NCBI RefSeq assembly: GCF_028683095.1
Contig: NZ_JAJUBC010000005.1
Span: 124,001 to 188,000 of the forward strand
DNA length: 64,000 nucleotides
Origin: Enterovibrio gelatinilyticus
Lineage (GTDB): Bacteria; Pseudomonadota; Gammaproteobacteria; Enterobacterales; Vibrionaceae
Direction of reading: 5' to 3'
In this document: one piece after another, positions 30,952-39,642 of the stretch
How the letters are laid out: every line of letters begins with the position of its first letter
Position numbering within the stretch: position 1 is the stretch's first letter
The notes under the pieces: generated by a model
What the model was told of the DNA's origin: nothing
Seen by the model: only the letters and a program-made list of their open reading frames with translations
Databases searched by the model: none
Position numbers and translations under genes: made by a program

Positions 30952-31375
30952 AAACGACTCTCGCACGATCAGTAAACGCTTTCACCATGTTCAACGTTAA
31001 CTCGTTAAACACCTTACCGAAGGCCATTTCCACCAAACCATTGGTGAACTCAAAATCCAGATTCAGCTCAATCTTGCAGGCATCAACATCTAGCGACGTA
31101 AAATGCCAACCGCCCACCAACTTACGGAACGGGCCGTCGACCAGCTCCATCTTAATGGCTTGCCCATTCACGAGCTCATTACGGGTAGTAAACGTTTTAC
31201 GGATGCCCGCTTTCGCCACATCCACCGACGCTGTCATGGCAATGTCACTGGCTTCTAACACACGTGAACCGGAGCACCCAGGCAAAAACGCCGGGTAAGC
31301 TTCAACATCATTCACTAACTTAAACATCTGCTCTGCACTAAACGGCACGAGTGCTGAACGGGTAATACGCGGCAT
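30944..31375 (-). CDS. ratA: RatA, START-fold ribosome-association protein / CoQ-binding family
   Basis: 143 residues of the polyketide-cyclase/START family. In E. coli RatA was reported to block 70S assembly; homologues of Coq10 bind ubiquinone. MPRITRSALVPFSAEQMFKL and the helix MAFGKVFNELTLNMVKAF are typical. The gene order smpB/ratA-rnfH (divergent) is the standard one. Confidence 0.93.
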   Translation of the reverse strand: MPRITRSALVPFSAEQMFKLVNDVEAYPAFLPGCSGSRVLEASDIAMTASVDVAKAGIRKTFTTRNELVNGQAIKMELVDGPFRKLVGGWHFTSLDVDACKIELNLDFEFTNGLVEMAFGKVFNELTLNMVKAFTDRARVVYE

Positions 31376-31567
31376 ACCAACTCCTCTACGTCGATGCCAA
31401 CATCATATCATTGGACCTTAATTTTACCCAAACGTCTTCAAAATGCAGGAGATAGCCCCTGAGAGACACCCAGAAACCGCTTAGAACGTGAGCACAACGG
31501 GCTTGATTCTAAAAATCCCATAAAAACTATATCGTCCTTCTCTACCACTACGTATAATGCGTCCATT

Positions 31568-32053
31568 ATGGTAAAGAAAAATTCAAAGAATAAAGCGGGC
31601 AGCAATACAATTGCTCAGAACCGCCAAGCTCGCCACGAATACTTCATCGAAGACGATGTAGAAGTCGGGCTAGAGCTACAAGGATGGGAAGTGAAAGCCC
31701 TCCGTGCAGGCAAGGTCAATATCAGTGAGAGCTACGTGTTCTTCCGCGATGGTGAAGCTTTCATGTCCGGTGCGACAATCACGCCACTTAACGTTGCTTC
31801 TACTCACGTAGTTGCCGACCCAACACGCGTGCGAAAACTGCTGCTTAAGCGTCGTGAACTCGACACATTAATCGGCAAAGTGAACCGAGAAGGTTACACG
31901 GTTATCGCGCTGTCTATGTACTGGAAACAGTCATGGGCTAAACTTAAGATTGGTCTGGCAAAAGGTAAAAAGCTTCATGACAAACGCGATGCATCGAAAG
32001 ATCGCGATTGGCAGCGCGATAAAGCGCGAATCATGAAGGCTTCAGCCAGATAA
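31568..32053 (+). CDS. smpB: SmpB, tmRNA-binding protein
   Basis: 161 residues. SmpB binds tmRNA and takes it to stalled ribosomes for trans-translation. The OB-fold core [23 protein letters not shown] and the C-terminal basic tail ([19 protein letters not shown]) are intact. A TATAAT at 31553-31558 would start transcription only about 4-7 nt before the ATG, and no Shine-Dalgarno is visible. Placed directly before its RNA partner ssrA. Confidence 0.97.
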   Translation: MVKKNSKNKAGSNTIAQNRQARHEYFIEDDVEVGLELQGWEVKALRAGKVNISESYVFFRDGEAFMSGATITPLNVASTHVVADPTRVRKLLLKRRELDTLIGKVNREGYTVIALSMYWKQSWAKLKIGLAKGKKLHDKRDASKDRDWQRDKARIMKASAR

Positions 32054-32056
32054 TCA

Positions 32057-32084
32057 TTGACGCAGCAGAGCTTTATGCTAGTAT
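32057..32084 (+). promoter_or_regulatory. Promoter of ssrA
   Basis: TTGACG (32057-32062), 16-bp spacer, TAGTAT (32079-32084). Starts right after the smpB stop and leaves a short precursor 5' end before the mature tmRNA at 32103. Flanked by a GACGCAG/CTGCGTC dyad (32059-32065 and 32085-32091). Confidence 0.75.
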
Positions 32085-32102
32085 CTGCGTCATAAAAATT
32101 CC

Positions 32103-32470
32103 GGGGCTGATTCAGGATTCGACAGGATCAAGAAGGCTCGTGGAGCATGCCGAGGGGCGGTTTGCCTCGTAAAAAGCCGCAAAAAAATAGTCGCAAACGA
32201 CGAAAACTACGCACTAGCAGCTTAATAACCTGCTAGCGCACTTCTACCCTAGCTTCCGCTTGTAAGACGGGGAATCATAGAAGTTCAAACCCAAACGAGA
32301 TAGCGAGGGATGCTTTGACTAGAGAGCTGAACCGCGAAATAGAATTCTGGTATGTCTTTTTGTAGCGTGTCTATTCGCAGCACACTGACGAGAACAAAGA
32401 TAGACTAAGCATGTAGCGCCATTAGTTAGACTGATTTTGGACGCGGGTTCAACTCCCGCCAGCTCCACCA
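32103..32470 (+). ncRNA. ssrA: tmRNA (ssrA)
   Basis: 368 nt. The 5' GGGGCTGATTCAGGATTCGA and 3' TCCCGCCAGCTCCACCA form the tRNA-Ala-like half, with encoded CCA. The tag-reading frame at 32193-32225 encodes ANDENYALAA followed by TAA TAA, the Vibrio tag. The pseudoknot-rich middle is not resolved by eye. It rescues stalled ribosomes together with SmpB. The 3' end is a frequent integration target in Vibrio and other enterics. Confidence 0.98.
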
Positions 32471-32481
32471 ATCGATTGGAA

Positions 32482-32510
32482 AAGGCCAACCTGAAAGGGT
32501 TGGCCTTTTT
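32482..32510 (+). terminator. Terminator of ssrA
   Basis: AAGGCCAACC-TGAAA-GGGTTGGCCTT with a T-run, 11 bp after the CCA end. Confidence 0.92.
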
Positions 32511-32576
32511 TATTGTCCGTGTCCCGCCCTGAATCAAGCCGTTTTTGATTAATCCCTCACACTTACCATATTAAAT

Positions 32577-32678
32577 TATCCGCAGTAAGGTATATTACAT
32601 TGCATATACCCTGCAAGGGATATAGCTTTGAATATAACGTGTAAGGGATAATTAATACAATATCCCTTTAAAGGGATA
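32577..32678. promoter_or_regulatory. hipBA promoter with four HipB operators at 28-bp steps
   Basis: Four 18-mers of pattern TATCC-N8-GGATA start at 32577, 32605, 32633 and 32661, exactly 28 bp apart. The last, TATCCCTTTAAAGGGATA, is a perfect palindrome. The others read TATCC/GTATA, TATAC/GGATA and TATAA/GGATA. TATCC-N8-GGATA is the established E. coli HipB operator, also present in four copies there. The last one ends 22 bp before hipB. HipB or HipBA binding should autorepress the operon. Confidence 0.9.
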
Positions 32679-32700
32679 TTTCCTTATAGGAGCGGTTGTG

Positions 32701-32946
32701 ATGATTTATAGCCCGCAACAGTTAGCAAACCATTTAAAGCTACTTCGCACTAAGCACAAGCTCACTCAAGCAGAGCTGGCCCAACGTGTTGGTTTGAAAC
32801 AGGCTACGTTATCCAACTTTGAAAATAACCCCGACACCACACAACTCAAAACCGTGTTTAAGATCATCCAAGCACTCGGTGTGAAAATCGACATACTCTC
32901 GGAAGAGAAAACCCCCATCGCAAAATCCGATGAAGAGGTATGGTGA
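32701..32946 (+). CDS. hipB: HipB-type antitoxin, HTH-XRE
   Basis: 81 residues. The start IYSPQQLANHLKLLR and LKQATLSNFENNPDTTQLKTVFKI match E. coli HipB closely and form an XRE helix-turn-helix. The ATG at 32701 has AGGAG 8 bases upstream; a GTG at 32698 is also possible. HipB neutralises HipA and represses the operon. The C-terminus ends in a tryptophan (EEVW), like E. coli HipB, whose C-terminal Trp docks in HipA. Confidence 0.95.
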   Translation: MIYSPQQLANHLKLLRTKHKLTQAELAQRVGLKQATLSNFENNPDTTQLKTVFKIIQALGVKIDILSEEKTPIAKSDEEVW

Positions 32947-34262
32947 TGGAAACGTTAGTGGCCTACATGAACGGAGAGCGTGTTGGTGAATTCATGAAGC
33001 TGTCGAACGGCGCACATGAATTTCAGTACGATGCACAATGGATTGAAAACCCTAAAGGTAGGCCGCTGTCACTTTCCTTACCACTTCAATATCAAAAGCA
33101 CGCTTCCAGCCACGTCATCAACTACTTCGATAACCTGCTGCCCGACCTCAACGAAATTCGAGATCGTATTGTTGCGCGCTATCAAGCCGATTCACGGCAA
33201 GCCTTCGATTTGTTGAAACAGGTCGGCAAGGACAGTGTTGGGGCCATCGCGCTCTATGACCCCAATGAAGACACCCCCACGTTTAAGCAACTGGAGTATG
33301 ACGTTCTCACCAATGAACGTTTGGAAAAAGTCCTCAGTGCCTACAAGGCGAACATCCCTCTAGGGATGCTTAGTGATGAAGACGATTTCCGTATTTCCGT
33401 CGCTGGCGCACAAGAAAAGACCGCACTTTTAAAGCTGGGGAATGATTGGTGTATCCCTAAAAACGCAACACCAACGACGCATATCATCAAGCTACCTATT
33501 GGCAAGATAAAACAGCCCGACGCCACACTTGATATGAGTGACAGCGTCGAAAATGAATATCTCTGCCTGCTTCTCGCCAAAGCGCTCGGTCTTAACGTGC
33601 CCAACGCAGAGATCATTCACTGTAACGACATCAAAGCCCTTGCCGTCGAGCGCTTCGACAGACGTTGGTCAAAAGACGAAGCTTGGCTATTACGCCTGCC
33701 ACAAGAAGACATGTGCCAAGCCTTTGGTAAACCTTCGGCCATCAAATATGAAAGCGACGGTGGTGTGGGAATTAAAGACATCATGAAGCTACTTCTAGGC
33801 TCAAGCAATGCACTGGAAGATCGCGATGCCTTCATGCGCTTTCAGGTATTCCAATGGATTATCGGTGCAACAGATGGTCATGCGAAAAACTTCTCGATTT
33901 TCCTTGGTGCAGGCGGCAGTTATCAACTCACTCCTTTCTACGACATTCTTTCTGCTTACCCCATCTTAGGTGGCAAAGGGCTGCACCTACGTTCGCTCAA
34001 ATTGGCCATGGGGCTAAAAGCCAACAAAGGAAGAAAGTACAAACTCGATAAGATATTTGCTCGCCATTTTTTGGCAACCGCCAAAGAGGTGGGATTTAGT
34101 ACGCAGAGAATGCAGGCGATCTTGGATGAGTTTGCCAAACAACTTCCTTCCGCTATCAAGCAGGTCAAACAGCAACTTCCAGAAGCATTTCCGGAGCATG
34201 TTTCGATGGTGATTTTTGAGCAGTCGTTGAAGATGGTGGGGCGGGTTTATTTGGCGCAATAG
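32946..34262 (+). CDS. hipA: HipA-type toxin, Ser/Thr protein kinase
   Basis: 438 residues, full-length HipA. E. coli HipA phosphorylates glutamyl-tRNA synthetase and causes growth arrest and persistence. The autophosphorylation serine lies in DFRISVAGAQEKTALL (Ser151 from this start; Ser150 in E. coli), the catalytic motif is GATDGHAKNFS and the metal-binding aspartate is in TPFYDI. The ATG at 32946 overlaps the hipB stop (TGATG) and has GAGGT at the right distance; the ATG at 32940 is too close to it. No inactivating change is seen, so the pair looks functional. First locus after ssrA. Confidence 0.96.
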   Translation: METLVAYMNGERVGEFMKLSNGAHEFQYDAQWIENPKGRPLSLSLPLQYQKHASSHVINYFDNLLPDLNEIRDRIVARYQADSRQAFDLLKQVGKDSVGAIALYDPNEDTPTFKQLEYDVLTNERLEKVLSAYKANIPLGMLSDEDDFRISVAGAQEKTALLKLGNDWCIPKNATPTTHIIKLPIGKIKQPDATLDMSDSVENEYLCLLLAKALGLNVPNAEIIHCNDIKALAVERFDRRWSKDEAWLLRLPQEDMCQAFGKPSAIKYESDGGVGIKDIMKLLLGSSNALEDRDAFMRFQVFQWIIGATDGHAKNFSIFLGAGGSYQLTPFYDILSAYPILGGKGLHLRSLKLAMGLKANKGRKYKLDKIFARHFLATAKEVGFSTQRMQAILDEFAKQLPSAIKQVKQQLPEAFPEHVSMVIFEQSLKMVGRVYLAQ

Positions 34263-34365
34263 TTTCGCGAGTTTATCATGAAGAGGGCTATGTCGGGATA
34301 CAACATGATCGTGTATCATCTCGACCTTTGTCATCATTTGCTCTTAAATTAAGAAAGGCTCCCAT

Positions 34366-35487
34366 TTGTCAGCTCAAAAACAACCAATTATTTTTTCATT
34401 TTTTTCTGGTAGTGGCTTTCTAGATTTAGGCTTCGAGCGTGTCGGCTTTGATGTCCGTTTCGTTAACGAGTTCCACAAACCCTTTCTGGAAGCATATAAA
34501 TACTCAAGAAAAACAATGGAATTGCCAGAACCCAAATACGGCCACTTCCTAGGCAGTATTGATGACTTTGTAACAGGTGATAGAGCAGCTGAGTTGAGTG
34601 CGTGTGTTGAAGATGCTAAGAATGATTCGTTAGTTGGTTTTATCGGAGGCCCACCATGCCCAGATTTCTCTGTTGCTGGTAAAAACAAAGGCTCTGAAGG
34701 TGAAAATGGTAAACTAAGCCGTGTTTATGTCGAAGCTATTGTACAAAACAAACCAGACTTCTTCTTGTTTGAAAATGTAAAGGGGCTTTGGCGGACAGTT
34801 AAACACCGTGCCTTTTATGATGAAATGAAAGTACGGCTGGAGAACGAAGGCTACATTCTGACTGACCGATTAACTAACTGTATAGAGTATGGTGTGCCAC
34901 AAGATAGAGATCGTATCTTGCTCTTTGGCATTCATAAATCTCGTTCAGGTGACATCGATGCAACAACGTTAGAAGCCACTTTTGACTGGAAAGCAAATAT
35001 TAGATTCGATAGAAACACTGTACTTAGTAAAAGTATGTGGCCGGGACATGAAACATACTCACAAGACTCTAAAAAAGATTGTCCGGAGTCGCTAGTTTCA
35101 ATTCATGAGCTTACTGTTGAGCATTGGTTCGAGAAAAATGATGTATATAATCACCCAAACTCGACGCATCACTTCAAACCCCAATCCATGCATCGATTCC
35201 AAACGATTTTAGAAGGGGACGACAGTAAAAAATCATTCAAACGATTACATAGGTGGCGTTACTCACCAACTGCTGCGTACGGTAACAATGAAGTACACCT
35301 CCACCCTTATAAAGACAGGCGTATAAGTGCAGCTGAGTCCTTAGCAATTCAATCATTACCGAAAGAGTTTTGCCTCCCTCCAACTATGACTCTTTCAGAC
35401 ATGTTCAAAACCATCGGTAATGGCGTGCCATACTTGGCTTCAGAAGGACTTGCAAAAACGATTCTAGCTTACCTAAAGTCGCTGTAG
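34366..35487 (+). CDS. DNA (cytosine-5) methyltransferase
   Basis: 373 residues from a TTG start with AAAGG 7 bases upstream. All key C5-methyltransferase motifs are present: I (FSFFSGSGFLDLGFERVG), IV with catalytic Cys98 in GGPPCPDFS, VI (FENVKG, 135-140), VIII (QDRDRILLFG) and X (MFKTIGNGVPY). The target-recognition region between VIII and X (about residues 195-320) is of unknown specificity. A perfect-palindrome terminator follows, so it is transcribed separately from the three genes downstream. It probably protects host DNA for the adjoining DUF262/ATPase cassette, by analogy to restriction-modification. An orphan methyltransferase is the alternative. Confidence 0.95.
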   Translation: MSAQKQPIIFSFFSGSGFLDLGFERVGFDVRFVNEFHKPFLEAYKYSRKTMELPEPKYGHFLGSIDDFVTGDRAAELSACVEDAKNDSLVGFIGGPPCPDFSVAGKNKGSEGENGKLSRVYVEAIVQNKPDFFLFENVKGLWRTVKHRAFYDEMKVRLENEGYILTDRLTNCIEYGVPQDRDRILLFGIHKSRSGDIDATTLEATFDWKANIRFDRNTVLSKSMWPGHETYSQDSKKDCPESLVSIHELTVEHWFEKNDVYNHPNSTHHFKPQSMHRFQTILEGDDSKKSFKRLHRWRYSPTAAYGNNEVHLHPYKDRRISAAESLAIQSLPKEFCLPPTMTLSDMFKTIGNGVPYLASEGLAKTILAYLKSL

Positions 35488-35492
35488 AAGTA

Positions 35493-35513
35493 GGAGCTTA
35501 TAAGCTCCTTTTT
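35493..35513 (+). terminator. Terminator of the cytosine methyltransferase gene
   Basis: Perfect 16-bp palindrome GGAGCTTATAAGCTCC followed by TTTTT, 5 bp after the stop. It separates methyltransferase transcription from the operon starting at 35611. Confidence 0.85.
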
Positions 35514-35610
35514 CTAAACGTTTCTCAAACTTATCAAGCTTTCTATTACATAGAAGCAGGTGCGTGGTAAACTTACCAAAAATAAACCCTACCCATACTA
35601 GGTTTAACTC

Positions 35611-37560
35611 ATGCACTTCAAAGATGTTTTATCTGATATAGAACAACTCGTTGGCAAACAACTTCAGTCTCTAAATTCAAAGACTGGTCCTATTTATATA
35701 ACAAAAATCGTCCACGAAGAAAAAAAATATTTCGTATCGTCTAACCCAAGCGAAGAAGGGAATGCGCGCTTTTTTTGGGAGCTAGAAGCGATTTGGTCTG
35801 ACTTAGTTTATAAAGGTTTTAGTAATGTTGACCAAGCGTTGTATGGTAGTGGAAGCAGCCGAAATCAACCTGAAACTGTATTGTCACATTTACCTTACAT
35901 TCAACACTTTCGCTACAAAGGTAAAAAGCACATACTTTTAAGATCTAAGTCGACACATACACTTGGTACTTTATCAGAAGTCACTGGTGATGACTTAAGT
36001 TTGGTATTGTCGAAAATTGACAATTACTTCTCTCTTAGTAATCAGAAAATATCCGAACGGCAAAGTAAGATACTAGGGAAACTAGAATCAATTCAAAACC
36101 GTATCGAAAATGAATCTTCTTATGTTTCTATTGGGAAAGAGATTGAATTAATAACCAAGAGTTTAATGAACCTGCAAGATGAGGTTAATAATTCAATAGT
36201 AACCCTAAAGAATGAACTTCAAGTTTTTTCAGGCGTGTCAGTCGAGGTAGCTAAGCGCCTAAATGTCAAATCAGTTGAAGATCTAATTGAGGATGAAACT
36301 TTCACTGGAGTGGAAAACGAGAATACGTCAGATGATGAACCAAGAGAGATATCTAGCATCTCAGAGGAAAGTAGTAATAATGGACTACGGATACGCCATA
36401 TAACCCCTGTTCTTACTTTAATATATGAGCGACTAAGCTTTGATGAAATTGAACTTCAACCTGATTTTCAACGTCAAGATCGCATATGGTCAATGGAAAA
36501 AAGATCTAAGCTTATTGAGTCAATTTTAATGGGCCTGCCACTCCCTGCATTTTATTTTGCAGAGAAAAAAGGTGGTGACTGGATTGTGGTTGATGGTCTC
36601 CAACGCATTACTACTGTATTTGATTTCATGAAAGATCACTTCAAGCTAGATAAATTGGAAGGTTTAGACAATAGTTATAATGGAAAACTATTCAGTGAAC
36701 TTTCAAGACTAGATAAAAGGAAAATCAGGGAGTATCAGATTACAGCGCATGTTATTGATGCGGAGTCGGATAAGGATAACCTAATAGTAGAGTTATTCCA
36801 TCGCATAAATACTTATGGAGTAAAGCTTAGTGAGCAAGAGATACGTTCAGCAATGTATCAAGGCTCTAGTGTTACATTCTTGCGTCATTTATCATCGAGC
36901 AATGAATTTATAGAATCCACTAATGGTAAAGTTAGCCCACAAAGACAAAAAGACATGGAGTTATGTCTTTCAGCATTGTCTTATATAACTCTAGGCTATC
37001 AAGGTTTTTCTTACAAAACTTATAGTGACTTCTTGTCGTCAGCAATGAAAAAACTAAACCATAGTAAACTTGAAATAGGCAATTCAGAGTCAATTGACGA
37101 TGGGCTATCATATATTTCAGAGAGCAGTGATCCATTATTCTTTACTTTAGAGGAGAAATTTAAAAAAGGCTTGAGCTTAGCTCATGAAGTCTTTGATGGC
37201 TTAGCTTTTAAGAAGAGTATGGAGGCAGGCAAATCTGCCCCTATCAGCAAACCTCTTTTTGAAGTGGTTGTTACTATTTTTTCTTGTTTATCTAACGAAC
37301 AACGTGAGCAAGTAAAATCGCATTCAGATGAGATAATCAATCTCTTATATGATGCTATTGAAACAGACTCAATTGAATATGCCAGCTGGGAGTCTGAGAA
37401 ATATCAAAGTGCAAATCGTGGCTTTATGTATTCGATTTCTTCATCAACGGGGAAAAGACCAACAATACTATATAGGTTCGAAGCATTTAAAAACATATTA
37501 AAAGAATCCACAGGTATAGAGGCAAGTGTAATCCCAGTACTAGGTGACAAAAATGATTAA
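35611..37560 (+). CDS. DUF262 (GmrS-like) protein with N-terminal extension
   Basis: 649 residues. Residues 1-130 are an unassigned globular part, about 145-205 a predicted coiled coil, and about 210-230 a helix-hairpin-helix-like piece (VEVAKRLNVKSVEDLIED). From about 270 there is a DUF262 domain with ELQPDFQRQDRIWS and VVDGLQRITTVFDFM (Asp near 328). DUF262 occurs in GmrSD type IV restriction enzymes, where the usual motif is DGQQR; here the first Gln is Leu. No DUF1524 HNH half was recognised, so nuclease activity would have to come from a partner. Stop overlaps the ATPase start by 8 bp. Composition is clearly more AT-rich than the core genes. Confidence 0.75.
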   Translation: MHFKDVLSDIEQLVGKQLQSLNSKTGPIYITKIVHEEKKYFVSSNPSEEGNARFFWELEAIWSDLVYKGFSNVDQALYGSGSSRNQPETVLSHLPYIQHFRYKGKKHILLRSKSTHTLGTLSEVTGDDLSLVLSKIDNYFSLSNQKISERQSKILGKLESIQNRIENESSYVSIGKEIELITKSLMNLQDEVNNSIVTLKNELQVFSGVSVEVAKRLNVKSVEDLIEDETFTGVENENTSDDEPREISSISEESSNNGLRIRHITPVLTLIYERLSFDEIELQPDFQRQDRIWSMEKRSKLIESILMGLPLPAFYFAEKKGGDWIVVDGLQRITTVFDFMKDHFKLDKLEGLDNSYNGKLFSELSRLDKRKIREYQITAHVIDAESDKDNLIVELFHRINTYGVKLSEQEIRSAMYQGSSVTFLRHLSSSNEFIESTNGKVSPQRQKDMELCLSALSYITLGYQGFSYKTYSDFLSSAMKKLNHSKLEIGNSESIDDGLSYISESSDPLFFTLEEKFKKGLSLAHEVFDGLAFKKSMEAGKSAPISKPLFEVVVTIFSCLSNEQREQVKSHSDEIINLLYDAIETDSIEYASWESEKYQSANRGFMYSISSSTGKRPTILYRFEAFKNILKESTGIEASVIPVLGDKND

Positions 37561-38689
37561 TAAGTTAAATTTATACAACTTCAAAGCCTATAAAGATGAA
37601 GAGTTCGAGTTTTCTGACTTGACTGTATTTTGTGGAAATAACTCTGTAGGTAAAAGTACTGCTATTCAAGCAATATCTCTGGCAATACAATCATATTTTG
37701 GAGATAACCTTGCGTTAAATGGTGATCTTGTTGAATTAGGGTATCTTGATGATGTCCATCATCAAAATGCTTCTAAATCCAACTTGAAGGTTGAGTTGGA
37801 GATTGACTCACATGTAATGTCTTGGGGTTATCGAGATCTCGATGAGCAAGACAATGAATCAAATAAACATTTATCAGCTCTTAATCCTCCCTCAACTGAG
37901 TCGCAACAATCAATACGCAAGATATTAGAAAACTTACAATTTCTACAAGCAGAGCGCTACGGACCAAGAAATAACTATGAATTATCAAAGTCTGGGGGAT
38001 TTCACAATGATTGGCTAGGTGCAAAAGGCGAGTTTACTTCAGAGCTTCTATCTCGCGCTGGCAGATCACAACGTTTGTTTGTTGGTGGTGTTAATGCTTC
38101 GGAAGAAGTATCCAATGACCCTAGACTACACCCTAAAGAAGTACAAGTTTCTTTGGTTAAACAAATTGATGCATGGTTGAAAGAAATCAGTCCTGGTATG
38201 TCTTTAACGTCAAAGCTTTTTGCGGAAGCATCCACTGCTGTTAATGTTTTTGAGCAAAATGGAAATAAGTCGTTAAAGCCCCATAACGTTGGTTTTGGTG
38301 TGAGTTATGCTCTTTCAATAGTTACTGCTTTGCTGTATACCCGTAAAGGTGGTTTAGTCATTATAGAAAATCCAGAAGCCCACCTTCATCCAAGAGGGCA
38401 AAGTTATTTAGGTCGCTTAATAGCTTTGACTGCTGAAGCGGGAGTTCAAGTTATTGTAGAAACACACAGTGATCACTTGATTAACGGTATACGCATAATG
38501 CCAAGATTAGAAAAAGTAGATTGTGGTAAAATTAGGATTTATCAAATAATTGCAGACATTGAGGAGCAGTGTAGCAAAGCGTTACCTATTACAGTTACAG
38601 AGCAAGGCGAATTATCTGATTGGCCTGAACAATTTTTTGACCAGCAACTCATTGATATGGATATTTTAATGAGCGGTCAAGAACAATGA
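37553..38689 (+). CDS. SMC/RecF-like AAA (DUF3696-type) ATPase
   Basis: 378 residues from ATG 37553 (AGGTG six bases before). Walker A is CGNNSVGKST (about 27-36) in the KLNLYNFKAYKDEEFEFSD context of ABC/SMC-like ATPases. Walker B is GGLVIIENPEAHLHPRGQS (about 266-284), followed by VIVETHSDHLINGIR, the OLD/DUF3696-type switch. No coiled-coil arms and no TOPRIM are evident. Such ATPases are the motor or sensor parts of many defence systems. Overlaps the gene before by 8 bp and the gene after by 4 bp (ATGA), so the three proteins are translationally coupled and probably form a complex. Confidence 0.82.
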   Translation: MINKLNLYNFKAYKDEEFEFSDLTVFCGNNSVGKSTAIQAISLAIQSYFGDNLALNGDLVELGYLDDVHHQNASKSNLKVELEIDSHVMSWGYRDLDEQDNESNKHLSALNPPSTESQQSIRKILENLQFLQAERYGPRNNYELSKSGGFHNDWLGAKGEFTSELLSRAGRSQRLFVGGVNASEEVSNDPRLHPKEVQVSLVKQIDAWLKEISPGMSLTSKLFAEASTAVNVFEQNGNKSLKPHNVGFGVSYALSIVTALLYTRKGGLVIIENPEAHLHPRGQSYLGRLIALTAEAGVQVIVETHSDHLINGIRIMPRLEKVDCGKIRIYQIIADIEEQCSKALPITVTEQGELSDWPEQFFDQQLIDMDILMSGQEQ

Positions 38690-39642
38690 AAACTATAATT
38701 GGCATTTCTAATTTCAGCTTTGATTTCCAAAATTTTAATGATTTCCTCCAACTAAAAAATCAATTTGAGAAAATCAAATCTTTGCAAGGGCAATTCGAAC
38801 AGCATGGTACTTCGTTATCAATAGCAACAGATATTCTTAAGAATAAATATTTTGGGCTATCGTTAGAAGAGCAATTCAATAACTTCTCCTTCGGTAAAGA
38901 CAAGCAAAATATCATTGCTTTTAGATCTCAATTAGAGCGAAACTATTTACGTGGATTCGACAAAAAGTACACAAGTAAAGAGCTCCTACAACTAGCAGCT
39001 AAACCAGATGAGGTTAGCGCACTGTGCTGCACCATCTATGCTCCAAAAGTATTGATATCAGGTTACTCTAGTTTCAAAACAATAACGGATTTTTCGTTAT
39101 TCTACGAGGATATTCTTGGGAAGTTCCCTATTAATAATGAAAATTATTACTCCAGGGCAACCAGCCATTTCAAAAATATCCTTTATCATGAAGATTGCAG
39201 TTCAACTCTAAACCGAGTACCTGATGGATTTTGTAATTACTCAATAGCAATAACTCAGTGTTTGCGAGCCCTAAACGCTTTAAGCCCAGTATCAGGAAAT
39301 AATATTAATAGTCACTTAGCAGATATCGCAACTAAAGCACGATATGCATGCACACCTGAAGGTTATTCTCACGAAAATTTCAAGTTTAATTTCAACCACA
39401 ATGGTAATAACTATCCTAAGCTAGGGTGTCAGTATCACCTCAAACCGTCGGAGAGAAATCTAAAAGGCGATGGAAGTCATAATCACAAGCGTATCTATTT
39501 TGGATTTTTCCCCATTGGTGGAGATAAATTTAGAATAGCAGTAGCTGCTATTGGCCCTCACATCACTATACAAAATTCTAAAGATAGATATGCTCCAATA
39601 AAAACCAAAAGAAAAAAAATCAAGAGACGAGGGAATTCATAA
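38686..39642 (+). CDS. Unknown protein, third member of the DUF262-ATPase operon
   Basis: 318 residues, family not recognised. It is soluble and rich in Asn, Phe and Tyr. The C-terminal third has a compact beta-rich stretch (LGCQYHLKPSERNLKGDG, then NHKRIYFGFFPIGG, then AVAAIGPHI) and a very basic end (KTKRKKIKRRG) suited to nucleic-acid binding. The start overlaps the ATPase stop by 4 bp. By position it is the best candidate effector, perhaps a nuclease, but no catalytic motif can be pointed out. Confidence 0.75.
   Translation: MKTIIGISNFSFDFQNFNDFLQLKNQFEKIKSLQGQFEQHGTSLSIATDILKNKYFGLSLEEQFNNFSFGKDKQNIIAFRSQLERNYLRGFDKKYTSKELLQLAAKPDEVSALCCTIYAPKVLISGYSSFKTITDFSLFYEDILGKFPINNENYYSRATSHFKNILYHEDCSSTLNRVPDGFCNYSIAITQCLRALNALSPVSGNNINSHLADIATKARYACTPEGYSHENFKFNFNHNGNNYPKLGCQYHLKPSERNLKGDGSHNHKRIYFGFFPIGGDKFRIAVAAIGPHITIQNSKDRYAPIKTKRKKIKRRGNS

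Noticed and set aside
34297-34317. Dyad GATAC...GTATC upstream of the cytosine methyltransferase as a C-protein box
   Set aside because: Arms are only 5 bp and no controller-protein gene is present; too weak to call.
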